A stretch of DNA of 64,000 nucleotides from positions 1 through 64,000 of the forward strand of contig JBFLKU010000016.1 in the NCBI GenBank assembly GCA_040883315.1, written 5' to 3'. Under the pieces are notes generated by a model, which searched no databases, had not been told where the DNA came from, and saw only the letters and a list, made by a program, of their open reading frames with translations. Below are positions 41,579 through 51,218 of this stretch, piece after piece. Every line of letters begins with the position of its first letter. The first letter of the stretch is position 1. A program made the position numbers and the translations under genes. This stretch comes from JAFGUF01 sp040883315. GTDB lineage: Bacteria; Bacillota; Clostridia; Christensenellales; UMGS416.

Positions 41579-42618
41579 TCCACCTCCAAAAATGTAGCAC
41601 CAACAGCACTTCCGTATAGTTCTAGCTTTAATTCATTTATTATCCTTGGCGAAAAAAGAACTTTAATAACGTCCCTAAGCTCTGTTGTCAAGATATCACT
41701 GCTAGATTCAATATATGCAGGCATGCCTTTTATAGCAGATGAACCGCCGCATATATATATCTCTTCAACATTTCTTTGTTCATTATTTGATTTGAAAAAT
41801 TCAAACACTCTTGCTGCATCAGAAACAAGCTTTTCAAAGAAAGCATTCATTATGTCCATCACTGCTTTGTCTTGTCGTGAATATTCTATCTTGCTTATTT
41901 CCAGCTTCTTTTCCTCAGCCTGCAATGGATTTATTCCATAGAGGTCTGCTACTGCATCCCTAAAATAATTGCCTCCAATATTACTGGTATTGTTTATGAA
42001 AAACATTTTATTAGAATATGCAGACACAGTAGTAGAGCTGGAGCCAATATCTATAATACTGAAGTTTTCCTTGACTCTATAGTTTTTGTATTCCAAGGCT
42101 TTCATCAGCTTTTCATAGCAATTGTCCCTAATATCCACACGAACCAGCCTGAATCCCGCTTCTTTAAAAGCTTCAACATACGGCATGATCACTTCGTTAT
42201 GAATAGCAACAACCATAACCCTATACTCAACCGATTTTTCGCTTGTTATTACGTCTTTAATTGCATAGTCAATTGTATATTGTTCCGCACTGAATGGCAG
42301 ATACGATGACAATTCACTAATTAAGTTTTCATAAAGCTGTTCTTGAGACATTTTCGGCAATGTAAAATATCTGATTATTACCTCTCTGCCTCCTACTACC
42401 AATGCGCAGTTTTTGTCAGTAATTTTCGACTTAGCTCTGGCCTCCCTCAATGCTGCGGTCAGCATATCAGGTGAATTTAGCCTCGAACTTGTTATAACAC
42501 CATCCGGCAGCTTTACAGTAGCAGCCTTAACAATCATTCCCTGTCCGTTGCCCAACACCATATTTAGCGAATGCTGACCAACGTCAACTGCTACTATTTT
42601 ATGCTGTTTTACACCCAT
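41575..42618 (-). CDS. pilM: PilM-like actin-fold pilus protein
   Basis: This 347-residue protein has actin-like motifs: HKIVAVDVGQHSLNMVLG at the N-terminus, SIIDIGSSSTTVSAYS near 195 and IYICGGSSAIKGMPAYIESS near 290. PilM assembles with the cytoplasmic start of PilN and links the inner-membrane pilus base. The ATG overlaps the stop of the PilX-like gene by one base. The genes pilM, pilN and pilO lie in the order typical of type IV pilus operons. Confidence 0.87.
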   Translation of the reverse strand: MGVKQHKIVAVDVGQHSLNMVLGNGQGMIVKAATVKLPDGVITSSRLNSPDMLTAALREARAKSKITDKNCALVVGGREVIIRYFTLPKMSQEQLYENLISELSSYLPFSAEQYTIDYAIKDVITSEKSVEYRVMVVAIHNEVIMPYVEAFKEAGFRLVRVDIRDNCYEKLMKALEYKNYRVKENFSIIDIGSSSTTVSAYSNKMFFINNTSNIGGNYFRDAVADLYGINPLQAEEKKLEISKIEYSRQDKAVMDIMNAFFEKLVSDAARVFEFFKSNNEQRNVEEIYICGGSSAIKGMPAYIESSSDILTTELRDVIKVLFSPRIINELKLELYGSAVGATFLEVD

Positions 42619-45167
42619 TAACTCCCCTCCATTTCAGCTTCTTTTTTCTCATATATATCTTCAAATACAAACACATCTCCAAAGGAAGGCGATTCTGTTA
42701 ATACCTGATCTTCATTTAATCTTTGCTCAAAATAATTGTTGTAAAGCGTCTCATACTGAACCAAGAATGTGCCGCCATCCAGCTCTTTTGGTCCTCCAAA
42801 TAATTCAACCAAAGCTTGACTAGAATTAGTTTCTGGATCTTCATTTATTGTTCCGCCTATAAATAGTACATCATTTGCAATACTTGGTGAAAACTCATGA
42901 GGACCTAAGTTTCCCTCAGTCATAATAATCATATTGTTGCACAAATCGCTATTATTTCTCATTACTGTAGTATCCAGACCTTCAGATGTAGATGTACCAT
43001 TATACTCAAAATTCTTAACTGAATAAAAGAAACTTTTATATACTCTTACTTTTCCATCCTCAGTAATAGGGTATCCATATTCTTCAGGTGTATGCTGACT
43101 GTACATCATCCGTCCTTTTGAGTAAAAAACAGTATCTCTCAGCTCATTGTGCGTTCTATCCATGCGCATATAGATTCCTCTTACAGCATAAAGCTTCCAT
43201 GTTCCCCACACGTAGAAATAATCCTGCTCATCCTCATATCCATCTATTCCTGCATATACATAGCACGTATTCATATATACATCTTCTAAAAGAACTTCCC
43301 TCTTTGCTAGAAGTCTGCATCGGTCAGTAGTTATTAGCTGTGAATTGTTATTAAGCCTAAATCTCGGATCACACATGTAAATGCTTTGATCTGTTGTAAA
43401 ATCACAGTTCAAAAATGTATTTTCATATTCATAAGATACGCTATTATCGATTGGCGGAACTTGGGAAATCATAATAATTCCTCTCATCCATCTTCTGAAA
43501 TAGTCTCTGTCTACCTGATACTGCATATATCTATTGTAGTCCAATTGCGTATCATAACTAACCTGCGTTCCCAAATACAAGTTGTACTTTCGTTCATAAT
43601 AGCTGTCACACTGGTCATCCGGCACCCCGTGTGCATAGAACCCCGACCTAAAACCTGAACAATTCTTTAAAACTAAATCCTTGCCAGCATTAACATATGA
43701 TCCTTTTGCATAGACGTTTTCTAAAACAACCATTCCTTTGCCGTTAGTATTTTCACTGTTGGTGTATATATAGCTGGTAATCATGGTAATCTTTTTATCA
43801 CTAGGCGATCCATTATCAATACCTATAGTAAACATACCATACTTTGATACTCCAACTACATTTTTCATCACTGCGCCTTCATCCAGCCTAATTGTAACAT
43901 CATCATTTCCCTTAATCATGTAATGCTTGCCATCAGAATTGAAAATATTCTGGCAATCAACCGTTACAGACTTCAGAGATATTATAATAGTATTTTCAAT
44001 ATATCCAGTAATATCAATATTAACATAGCCCTCTGCAAATATATAACAATTTTTCAGGTTTTTTGTTCCAGTTAAGCTCAAGTTGCCCGTTGCATATACT
44101 GTCACCTGATCGGCTGTCGTTCCTTCATATCTAGTTGTCGGTCTATAGTCATACTGAGTAGACTGAGTAAAATAATAATCCACATCAGTCGATTTTGTGT
44201 TTGTGTCTAAAATGTCTTTATTGTCATAGAATGCAGGTGCATATCCTGTAATATTATAGTTTACAGTATAATTCTGCCAATAAGCAGTCTCATTGTATGT
44301 TGTTGTTCCTGGTGTAGATGCCTCGAAAAGCGATTCAAACGTTTCAAATGCTTTAGTTGGCGGGAACTTATCATACTCCAAATCCCACTCCAGCATAGCA
44401 GGGACAGCATTACTAAAATCATATGTGTATGTGCCTAGGTATTCTAGATGGTCTTCTAAAAATTGGTCTACAAAATAATAAGCAATCAGAGCACTGCCTC
44501 TGCAGAATATAGAGTTGTATTCTCCTGCATTCCAGTCGTCTGTCAATACTATTTCGTTTCCAATAAGCATTCTCATATCTGTCATAGGCGGTCCTGAGGT
44601 CATTTTCCATTCTACGTCAGGGTCGTCTACCACTAGCACAGCAGTTACAACACGTCTTGATGTTTCTGTTTCTGCAATGCTTTCTATAATAAATTTAACC
44701 GGATTTCCCACATCACCGTATCCGCCTGTTGGCAGCGGAGTGCTTTCATCAACGGAAATATTTATAGTGCTGGTCACTCCTTGATCCGTAAAGTCAATCG
44801 GATTAAATGATTGATATCCGTTATCTTTAGTAACATTAGTTACAATTGTCGGATAAAAATCTTTTATATTTTTATTATATTTAATACTATCATTTTCATC
44901 TAAATTAAGATTATTTGCATAGTATTCTATTATTTCCTCTTTTACAAATGTTAGAGCATATTGTGCATTCGCCTCTGCCATATAATAAATATCCTCATAT
45001 TCGGATACTCTTTGCGCTATTCTCAGGTTGTTAGCAGTGGTAATTAGCACCGCCGAACCAATTACAGCAAAAATCAGCATAATAATCAAAACAGTCATCA
45101 GCGTGGAACCTTTTTGATTTTTTATGCTCTTTCTAATTGAACTAATTAAATTACCAAAACTTAACAT
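42618..45167 (-). CDS. very large PilX-like minor pilin with a long passenger region
   Basis: This 849-residue protein begins with a PilX-like type IV pilin N-terminus: KGSTLMTVLIIMLIFAVIGSAVLITTANNLRIAQRVS (residues about 18-56), followed by SEYEDIYYMAEANAQYAL. The cleavage glycine is followed by S-T-L-M-T, so the usual glutamate at position 5 is missing. The remaining about 780 residues are rich in Asn, Tyr and Asp and contain many parallel-beta-like stretches (TGNLSLTGTKNLKNCYIFAEGYVNIDITG as a landmark), suggesting a beta-helix. PilX members are normally 150-250 residues, so this protein is several times longer than usual. It lies between the prepilins and PilM. Confidence 0.72.
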   Translation of the reverse strand: MLSFGNLISSIRKSIKNQKGSTLMTVLIIMLIFAVIGSAVLITTANNLRIAQRVSEYEDIYYMAEANAQYALTFVKEEIIEYYANNLNLDENDSIKYNKNIKDFYPTIVTNVTKDNGYQSFNPIDFTDQGVTSTINISVDESTPLPTGGYGDVGNPVKFIIESIAETETSRRVVTAVLVVDDPDVEWKMTSGPPMTDMRMLIGNEIVLTDDWNAGEYNSIFCRGSALIAYYFVDQFLEDHLEYLGTYTYDFSNAVPAMLEWDLEYDKFPPTKAFETFESLFEASTPGTTTYNETAYWQNYTVNYNITGYAPAFYDNKDILDTNTKSTDVDYYFTQSTQYDYRPTTRYEGTTADQVTVYATGNLSLTGTKNLKNCYIFAEGYVNIDITGYIENTIIISLKSVTVDCQNIFNSDGKHYMIKGNDDVTIRLDEGAVMKNVVGVSKYGMFTIGIDNGSPSDKKITMITSYIYTNSENTNGKGMVVLENVYAKGSYVNAGKDLVLKNCSGFRSGFYAHGVPDDQCDSYYERKYNLYLGTQVSYDTQLDYNRYMQYQVDRDYFRRWMRGIIMISQVPPIDNSVSYEYENTFLNCDFTTDQSIYMCDPRFRLNNNSQLITTDRCRLLAKREVLLEDVYMNTCYVYAGIDGYEDEQDYFYVWGTWKLYAVRGIYMRMDRTHNELRDTVFYSKGRMMYSQHTPEEYGYPITEDGKVRVYKSFFYSVKNFEYNGTSTSEGLDTTVMRNNSDLCNNMIIMTEGNLGPHEFSPSIANDVLFIGGTINEDPETNSSQALVELFGGPKELDGGTFLVQYETLYNNYFEQRLNEDQVLTESPSFGDVFVFEDIYEKKEAEMEGS

Positions 45168-45186
45168 ATCTTATCCCTCCAAAATG

Positions 45187-45645
45187 CTATCCGACATCAG
45201 GCGTGGGCATCACTCTTTGTCTGATGCTCACCTTCGTGACAATTGTTGAGCCGGCACCCATTGCCCTTACAGTAAATTGTATTACATCGTCATTTTGTAT
45301 AATCTCAAACAACTCTACTCTGTTCGATACTACATTAACAGTTCCACTGTCAGTGTAAGTCTTTGTTATTTGACTTTCATCTTCCTCGTATTTATATATA
45401 CAGTTGCCTATCTCTATTTCAGAGCTAGATATCACATTTACAATTGTTGCATCTCTTATTTCTCTGCTCATATCGGTCATTGTTCTTCTCAAATTCGCCT
45501 GATCCATTACCATATTGTTGCTTTTCCCAAAGAAATCAAGCCCTGTAATAAAAAGCGGACCAATAAGTGCAAAAACTAGAACTAAAATAACAAAGGTAAT
45601 CAAAACCTCTAGCAATGTAAAGCCTTTATTGTTTTTTAAAAACAT
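45187..45645 (-). CDS. type IV prepilin (PilW/PilV-like)
   Basis: This protein of about 152 residues has the class III signal KNNKGFTLLEVLITFVILVLVFALI, with the cleavage glycine and glutamate +5 present. The C-terminal part is beta-rich. The ATG at 45645 gives the short basic leader (MFLKNNKG) expected of prepilins and is followed by a long hydrophobic helix. It is cleaved by the peptidase encoded three genes upstream and probably joins a pilus or pseudopilus. Confidence 0.88.
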   Translation of the reverse strand: MFLKNNKGFTLLEVLITFVILVLVFALIGPLFITGLDFFGKSNNMVMDQANLRRTMTDMSREIRDATIVNVISSSEIEIGNCIYKYEEDESQITKTYTDSGTVNVVSNRVELFEIIQNDDVIQFTVRAMGAGSTIVTKVSIRQRVMPTPDVG

Positions 45646-45666
45646 TTCATCCCCTCCAGGCACCTA

Positions 45667-46503
45667 CTAAGGCTCTAACGATTGACGGTTACCAATTGGT
45701 ACCTCAACTATTTCAAACATATCAAAAAATGGAGCATCATCTTCCTGTTCATGATATAGCTCTACTTTTATCTTAACCAAAGAAGAGTTTGCATTTTCTA
45801 TTCCCGAAAATCTTTGGTCTTTAGTTTGGTTGTTTTGCTTAAATATATATTCTTCCAATATCATTTCATTGCCGTATGCTTTTGAAATTACGTGACCAAT
45901 ATCTCCTGTAACATTTAATATTGTATTATATCCCAAATCTTTATAGTTAAGATTCAATATAACACCAACATGCCTGTCTTGTGCGTTTCTTGTGAAATGA
46001 GTTGTAATTCCGTTAACAGTAAGAGTACACTCGCCCGTATTAGGCTCTACATATAAATCAATCGTAGGATTAACCTTCGCGCTTGTATAAATCATATTTC
46101 CGTCATTATCTATAACCAATACTTTATCGACTAAATATATCATATGTACAAAGGCTGGCTCTTTTCCGTTGTTTGTAACATTTAGGCTTCCATACGGTAC
46201 AACGCTGAATTTCATATAGCAGTCATCTCTGCCATCACCGTTTATATCGAAAGCTTCTTTATCCGGATGATCCATTTTGTAGTGCAGTAATTTGCCGTAG
46301 TCATAGGTTCTCAGTTCCTCTATCACAGCTTGAGTGGCATAAGTATAATTTGTGATTTCCTGCGCTTTTAGTGAATTATTAAAGGATGTTAAAAACACAT
46401 TCAAAAAAGTCATAGCAATCACGCTAAGTATGCCAATACTCACAATTACTTCAACTAAAGTGAACCCTTTATTATTTTTTATACTTCTTTTGTTTCTTTT
46501 CAT
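45667..46503 (-). CDS. type IV prepilin (minor)
   Basis: This protein of about 278 residues has the leader MKRNKRSIKNNKG and mature start FTLVEVIVSIGILSVIAM with E5, the class III prepilin signal. The rest is larger than a usual major pilin and contains an acidic, beta-rich body (GDGRDDCYMKF). An AAAGGA site precedes the ATG at 46503. It lies next to the prepilin peptidase gene, whose end overlaps the open frame upstream. Confidence 0.85.
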   Translation of the reverse strand: MKRNKRSIKNNKGFTLVEVIVSIGILSVIAMTFLNVFLTSFNNSLKAQEITNYTYATQAVIEELRTYDYGKLLHYKMDHPDKEAFDINGDGRDDCYMKFSVVPYGSLNVTNNGKEPAFVHMIYLVDKVLVIDNDGNMIYTSAKVNPTIDLYVEPNTGECTLTVNGITTHFTRNAQDRHVGVILNLNYKDLGYNTILNVTGDIGHVISKAYGNEMILEEYIFKQNNQTKDQRFSGIENANSSLVKIKVELYHEQEDDAPFFDMFEIVEVPIGNRQSLEP

Positions 46504-46514
46504 ATTACTATCCT

Positions 46515-47333
46515 TTATAACAAATTCAGATACCAGTCCAAAATTTGTTGACCGAACAACATAGAAACAAAGCATCCTAATGCCAAAAAAGGCCCAAACG
46601 GAATTTCGTGCATTCCTGATTCTTCGCTTTCTTCCTCTGTTTCATCCGACCTGACTTTTCTCATGTAAATCAATGAATATACCCCAGCAACTATTATTCC
46701 CAATACCATTGCAAGCAATATATTCTTCATACCAATAAAAAGCCCTACCACTCCCATCAGTTTTATATCGCCTCCGCCTATTCCATCTCTCTTTAATATT
46801 GCCAGCGAAAACAAATTTATAATTATCAATGGACCTGCACCGCATGCCATGCCAATCAGCCCAGTTATTATATTGCCCCAGAATGTATCTTCTCCGCTCG
46901 GAACTACTCCGGCAATCACAAAAGCTACACCCACGATTAAACCAAAAATCATAAAAGAATCTGGTATAATCTGAAAATCTATATCAATAAAAGTTATTCC
47001 TATTAATATACTTGTTAGAATGATATATGCTAGAAACTGCCAAGATAGTCCAAAAACCAAAAAGCAGAGCAAAAACAGAATTCCTGTTAAAAGCTCTATA
47101 AGCATATATCTAGGTGATATTTTTTCTCCGCAGCTACGGCACTTGCCTCGTAATATTAAGTAGCTTAAAACGGGTATTAAATCATACCACTTTATTCTTG
47201 TGTTGCACGTCGTACAGCTAGACGGCGGACTAATTATTGATTTCTCATTTGGTATTCTGTATATACATACGTTTAAAAATGATCCTATAACCAACCCCAA
47301 AACAAAAACAAAAAACCCAAATAAAAAATCCAT
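46515..47333 (-). CDS. pilD: prepilin peptidase (A24 family)
   Basis: This protein of about 272 residues has two zinc-type cysteine pairs (C-x2-C in CTTCNTR and CRSCGEK) near the N-terminus and about eight membrane helices. The two catalytic Asp are in FIDIDFQIIPD and GGGDIKLMG. It cleaves and often methylates prepilins at the membrane. The ATG at 47333 gives the MDFLFGFF start; the upstream frame is not part of the family. The acidic stretch near the C-terminus (DETEEESEESG) is a small insertion. Confidence 0.93.
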   Translation of the reverse strand: MDFLFGFFVFVLGLVIGSFLNVCIYRIPNEKSIISPPSSCTTCNTRIKWYDLIPVLSYLILRGKCRSCGEKISPRYMLIELLTGILFLLCFLVFGLSWQFLAYIILTSILIGITFIDIDFQIIPDSFMIFGLIVGVAFVIAGVVPSGEDTFWGNIITGLIGMACGAGPLIIINLFSLAILKRDGIGGGDIKLMGVVGLFIGMKNILLAMVLGIIVAGVYSLIYMRKVRSDETEEESEESGMHEIPFGPFLALGCFVSMLFGQQILDWYLNLL

Positions 47334-47477
47334 ATCTATACCTCTACATTGCCGCGATACATAAATTACCATAATTACATACTACAGCTATTTTATAATA
47401 ACATTATTTTAGCAATAAATCTATGCTATTGCAATAATTTTGTATTCAGTTAACACATTTGCCACAATTATTCAATA

Positions 47478-48845
47478 TTAATCTTGCCATGCTCTGAAAA
47501 CGGCTTCAAACATAGATTCTGTCCCTAGATTTTTCTTCCATATTGCCACACCTGCCAGATTATAATCATCTGCTAATCTAGCCTTTTGATATATAGAATT
47601 TTCATCGTCTATCCATATTGTATGCTGTATTCCGTCAGTATCTACAAAAGAATAATCAGATATTCCAAGCTCTGCATTCCAGCCGCCTTTGTTTATCCAA
47701 TAGTCCAAAACTATTGGAGTTCCGCTATATAAATACTGTCCTGTTTCCAGCAGTAAATTCAGCTGAAAAATGGTAGCCGTATGCCCGCTGTTTTTCCATA
47801 TTGGGTTCAGGCTAAGTGTCTGCTCATCCACCACTTCTGCCCTATAGTCAACACCATAGAATGGAATTCCCATTATAAGTTTTTCTGATGGTATCTCCTC
47901 CAAGAGCCTTCTAATATGCAAGTCTATCCAGTCAATGCTTGCAACAGGCTTCTTTGTGGATGCGTCATGTTCACCATATGTCATCACAGTAATATAGTCT
48001 ATTACTTCTGCAAGTCCGCCTCTGTCATATGCCTGCCACGGATTTGTTTCTGCACTTTCAGATACTAGCTTCACAGTGATACATGCAGACAAGGGCATAC
48101 CCTCGGGCATTGCTGCCTTCAGGTTTGCACAGAAATTATTGAAAAGCTGCTTATGCTTTGGGTTCATCTTCTCAAAGTCTATGTTTATTCCGTCCATATT
48201 ATATGAATTTATCCAAAGTAGTATCTGGTCTATCAGCTGCTGCTGAACGGCCATATCGGTCATTATTACTTCTGCAAGGTCATAATTTATGCACTGCACT
48301 GTGCCCCACACTTTTACACCGTTTTTATGGCAAGTCTGCACATAGCTGAATGCTGTTGTTGATTCATCTGCATTCACAAAATCTATCCCATCTTCTGTTT
48401 CGTTTAAGCCCAGCTTAAACCAAACCGGTGCCAATACATTCACATTCGGAGGCATCTCCGTCAATGTCCAGTTTCTATTGCTTGGGTCATCCCATGCCAA
48501 GTAAATCTTGTCTTCAATTTCAATAGGGCTAATATTCTCACGCCATAGAGATTCATCAGGTATAGAGCCATCGTCCTCTATTGGCTCTGCATCTGGCGCA
48601 GTCTTTATAAGCACACTGTCACCGGAAGTACTCTTTGCAGGCTTTATCAGCTTTGCAGGCAAAATAGCCACCATAAGGATAAGGGCAGCAATTATTAAAA
48701 CTACTTTTAGCGCTGTTCCCCACACTTTTATTGTATTGTTTTTATTATTACTATCATTGTTATCTGTCTGTCTTGTTCTGCTGTTGTTTCTTTCATAAAA
48801 AACATCCACCATATTAACATCAGGATTATTTCTTCTATTTTTCAT
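47478..48845 (-). CDS. membrane-anchored GH18-family glycoside hydrolase
   Basis: This protein of about 455 residues has an Asn-rich cytoplasmic tail (1-40), one membrane helix (about 46-64), and a GH18 barrel from about 105. The active-site motif is D218-G-I-N-I-D223-F-E225, typical of the spore-cortex and germination-type glycosidases that carry N in the second Asp position. Substrate is probably N-acetylglucosamine-containing peptidoglycan or chitin. The ATG at 48845 has an AGGAG site five bases upstream. It lies between gmk and the pilus genes; a role in making room for the pilus in the wall is a plausible inference. Confidence 0.87.
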   Translation of the reverse strand: MKNRRNNPDVNMVDVFYERNNSRTRQTDNNDSNNKNNTIKVWGTALKVVLIIAALILMVAILPAKLIKPAKSTSGDSVLIKTAPDAEPIEDDGSIPDESLWRENISPIEIEDKIYLAWDDPSNRNWTLTEMPPNVNVLAPVWFKLGLNETEDGIDFVNADESTTAFSYVQTCHKNGVKVWGTVQCINYDLAEVIMTDMAVQQQLIDQILLWINSYNMDGINIDFEKMNPKHKQLFNNFCANLKAAMPEGMPLSACITVKLVSESAETNPWQAYDRGGLAEVIDYITVMTYGEHDASTKKPVASIDWIDLHIRRLLEEIPSEKLIMGIPFYGVDYRAEVVDEQTLSLNPIWKNSGHTATIFQLNLLLETGQYLYSGTPIVLDYWINKGGWNAELGISDYSFVDTDGIQHTIWIDDENSIYQKARLADDYNLAGVAIWKKNLGTESMFEAVFRAWQD

Positions 48846-48928
48846 AATTACTCCTGCTTTGTTTTTCGCCTTCATTATAGCAAATTTTTTAAATAAATAA
48901 AAGTGAAGCAATTTTTCCGCAATTTTTA

Positions 48929-49534
48929 TTATTTAATCAAGCTCTCGATTATCTTAGTATTCCTTGCTTTTTTGCATTTTTCACTTATTATAATGCTTCG
49001 CATCTCATCTGCTGCTGTCTCCACAGAGTTATTAACTACAATATAATCGAACTTTTCTGCGTATTTTATTTCATCTTTTGCCTTGCTCAGGCGAAGTTCC
49101 ATTTGCTTTTTGTCTTCTGTTCCTCTTCCTTTCAGTCGCTTTTCCAGTTCATCGATAGAGGGAGGAAGAATAAAAATAAAAACTGCATCAGGGTAGGATT
49201 CCATTACCATCACAGCTCCCTGAACATCAATTTCCAAAAGAACATCCTTGCCTGATTTCATCTGGTCCATCACGTATTTTTTTGGCGTGCCGTATTTATT
49301 ATCAAAAACATGAGCATACTCTAAAAACTCATTTTTTAATATCATTTCATCAAATTTATCATGAGATACGAAAAAATAATTTATGCCTTCTTTTTCTCCG
49401 TCTCTCGCAGCCCTAGTAGTGGCAGAGACAGAATATTCTATGTTTCTCATCTGCTTAAAAAGTCTTTGCCCGATAGTTCCTTTTCCTACTCCGGAAGGAC
49501 CTGCTACTACTATTAAAAGATTTTCTTTCTTCAT
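48929..49534 (-). CDS. gmk: guanylate kinase
   Basis: This 201-residue protein has the P-loop VVAGPSGVGKGTIGQ and the GMP-binding YSVSATTRAARDGEKEGINYFFV segment (landmark), and ends with the standard helical tail. It phosphorylates GMP to GDP in the cytoplasm. It follows yicC in a conserved gene pair. Confidence 0.97.
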   Translation of the reverse strand: MKKENLLIVVAGPSGVGKGTIGQRLFKQMRNIEYSVSATTRAARDGEKEGINYFFVSHDKFDEMILKNEFLEYAHVFDNKYGTPKKYVMDQMKSGKDVLLEIDVQGAVMVMESYPDAVFIFILPPSIDELEKRLKGRGTEDKKQMELRLSKAKDEIKYAEKFDYIVVNNSVETAADEMRSIIISEKCKKARNTKIIESLIK

Positions 49535-49560
49535 TTGCTGTTTTTGCTCCCAGTTAATCT

Positions 49561-50442
49561 CTATTCTATGTTTTGCACTTGTTCTCTTATTTTCTCTACT
49601 GTGTTCTTCATTTCAAGTGCATTCTTTGTAATGTCTGTGTTGCTGGATTTGGAACAAATAGTGTTTACCTCTCTGTTCACTTCCTGCACAATAAAATCCA
49701 GCTGCCTGCCTATTGGTTCATCCTTGTCCAATGTGCTTTTCAAAAGATGCATATGGCTTCCCAATCTGGTTATCTCCTCATCGATAGAGCTTTTGTCTGC
49801 AAATATCGCCACCTCTGTGCTCAATCTATTTGGATCTACCTCCACATTTGTGCCGCTAATCAGTTCACTGATTCTGGCTGTCAGCTTAGCTTTGTATTCC
49901 TCTACGACAGTTGGCGCAATTTCTATAATATTTTTTAATAACTCTTCAAGTAAATCTATCTTTTCATAAAAGTCGATTTTTTGCTTATCGCCTTCATGTT
50001 TTCGCATCTCCAAAAGCCCATCCACTGCCTCTGTTACGGCTCTAGATATCAAGTCAGCTACAGCATCCTCATCGTCTTCTTTTGCCTGCACCGATAGCAC
50101 ATCCGGCATTTTTGCAATTTCTAATGCTGATATTCGCTCTTTGTTCTTTATGGTATCTCTTATTTTCTCCACAGCCTCAAAGTATGATTTGGCTAAGTTC
50201 AAATCTGTTTCAACAATTTTTGCGTCTTCTTGGATATTCTCATAAAACAGATATACGTCAATATGTCCTCTGCTTATTTTTTCCTTTAAAATGTTTCTAA
50301 TGGTATCCTCGGCAAAAGACACGCTTCTATGTAGTCTCATATTGATATCCAGATATCTGTGGTTTACCGATTTCAGCTCTATTGTTATTTTTCGTCCGTC
50401 TATCTCCATGGCAGAACGTCCGAACCCTGTCATTGAATACAT
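49561..50442 (-). CDS. yicC: YicC-family endoribonuclease-like protein
   Basis: This 293-residue protein begins MYSMTGFGRSAMEIDGRKITIELKSVNHRYLDI and ends with the C-terminal YicC domain containing EVAIFADKSSIDEEITRLGSHM and FIVQEVNREVNTICSKSSNTDITKNALEMKN (landmarks). YicC proteins are reported as endoribonucleases. Its place before gmk is conserved across Firmicutes. Confidence 0.96.
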   Translation of the reverse strand: MYSMTGFGRSAMEIDGRKITIELKSVNHRYLDINMRLHRSVSFAEDTIRNILKEKISRGHIDVYLFYENIQEDAKIVETDLNLAKSYFEAVEKIRDTIKNKERISALEIAKMPDVLSVQAKEDDEDAVADLISRAVTEAVDGLLEMRKHEGDKQKIDFYEKIDLLEELLKNIIEIAPTVVEEYKAKLTARISELISGTNVEVDPNRLSTEVAIFADKSSIDEEITRLGSHMHLLKSTLDKDEPIGRQLDFIVQEVNREVNTICSKSSNTDITKNALEMKNTVEKIREQVQNIE

Positions 50443-50462
50443 ATCTTACCTCTATTCCTTTA

Positions 50463-51218
50463 TCAAAAATCTCTGCTCTTTTCCATGAAATCAGCTGATT
50501 TGAAATTTTTGTCCAAATGCCATTTTAAGTACTGCGACCAGAAACTATCTATCTCTTGTTTTGTTTTTTCATTTAGCTTTATAACTGAAAGCTTTTCTAT
50601 GGGCAGCTCGCTTATCAGCTTCAGCACGTTTATAGCCTGCGGCGATACTTCTATTGTGGAAAAATGCTTGCTTTTGCAGCCTTCGCACACCACGCCGCCC
50701 TCCTGTATATTAAACAAACTTTTTGCATTGTCTTTTGAGCATTCTATGCATCTATCCAGAATAACATTTAGCCCGAGTATTTCCATCATTTTCAGCTCAA
50801 ATGCATATCGTACCAGCCGCGCATCCATCTTGCTGTGGCATACCATAGTCAGGCATTTTATCAGCAATGAAAATATCTCTGGCATGTCCTGCTCTGCCTG
50901 GGATGCGTACTCGCAGAAATCACGCATATAGTAAGCCAGCGATAGAGCCTCAATGTTCGTTCTTAAATCATAAAAAGAATCTATTATCTCCACTTCACTC
51001 AGTGTGGCACGCTGTGCTTTCACTTTGAATGAAAAATTTCCAAATACAAACATTTCACTTCCTGCTCTCAATGCCGATTTTGGTCTTTTGCTGGCAGGCG
51101 ATAGTGCCGATACCATTCCATACTTCGGCGTGAAAATAGTCAGCATTTTGTGGTATTCTTTGTAGTCTGCAAATCGTATTACTATTCCATATACTTTTTC
51201 ATCATTCGTCATATCCAT
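50463..51218 (-). CDS. recO: DNA repair protein RecO
   Basis: This 251-residue protein has an N-terminal OB-fold (YGIVIRFADYKEYHKMLTIFTPKYGMVSALSPASKRPKS), a helical middle, and a zinc-binding site C-IE-C with a later C-EG-C. It anneals single strands with RecR and RecF in recombinational repair. The gene overlaps the end of era by 17 bp; whether the ATG at 51218 or 51212 is used is unclear. Confidence 0.93.
   Translation of the reverse strand: MDMTNDEKVYGIVIRFADYKEYHKMLTIFTPKYGMVSALSPASKRPKSALRAGSEMFVFGNFSFKVKAQRATLSEVEIIDSFYDLRTNIEALSLAYYMRDFCEYASQAEQDMPEIFSLLIKCLTMVCHSKMDARLVRYAFELKMMEILGLNVILDRCIECSKDNAKSLFNIQEGGVVCEGCKSKHFSTIEVSPQAINVLKLISELPIEKLSVIKLNEKTKQEIDSFWSQYLKWHLDKNFKSADFMEKSRDF

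Noticed and set aside
49535..49969. Plus-strand frames opposite yicC and other housekeeping genes
   Set aside because: All are hydrophobic, Ser- and Phe-rich translations typical of antisense frames, and the minus-strand genes are strongly conserved families.
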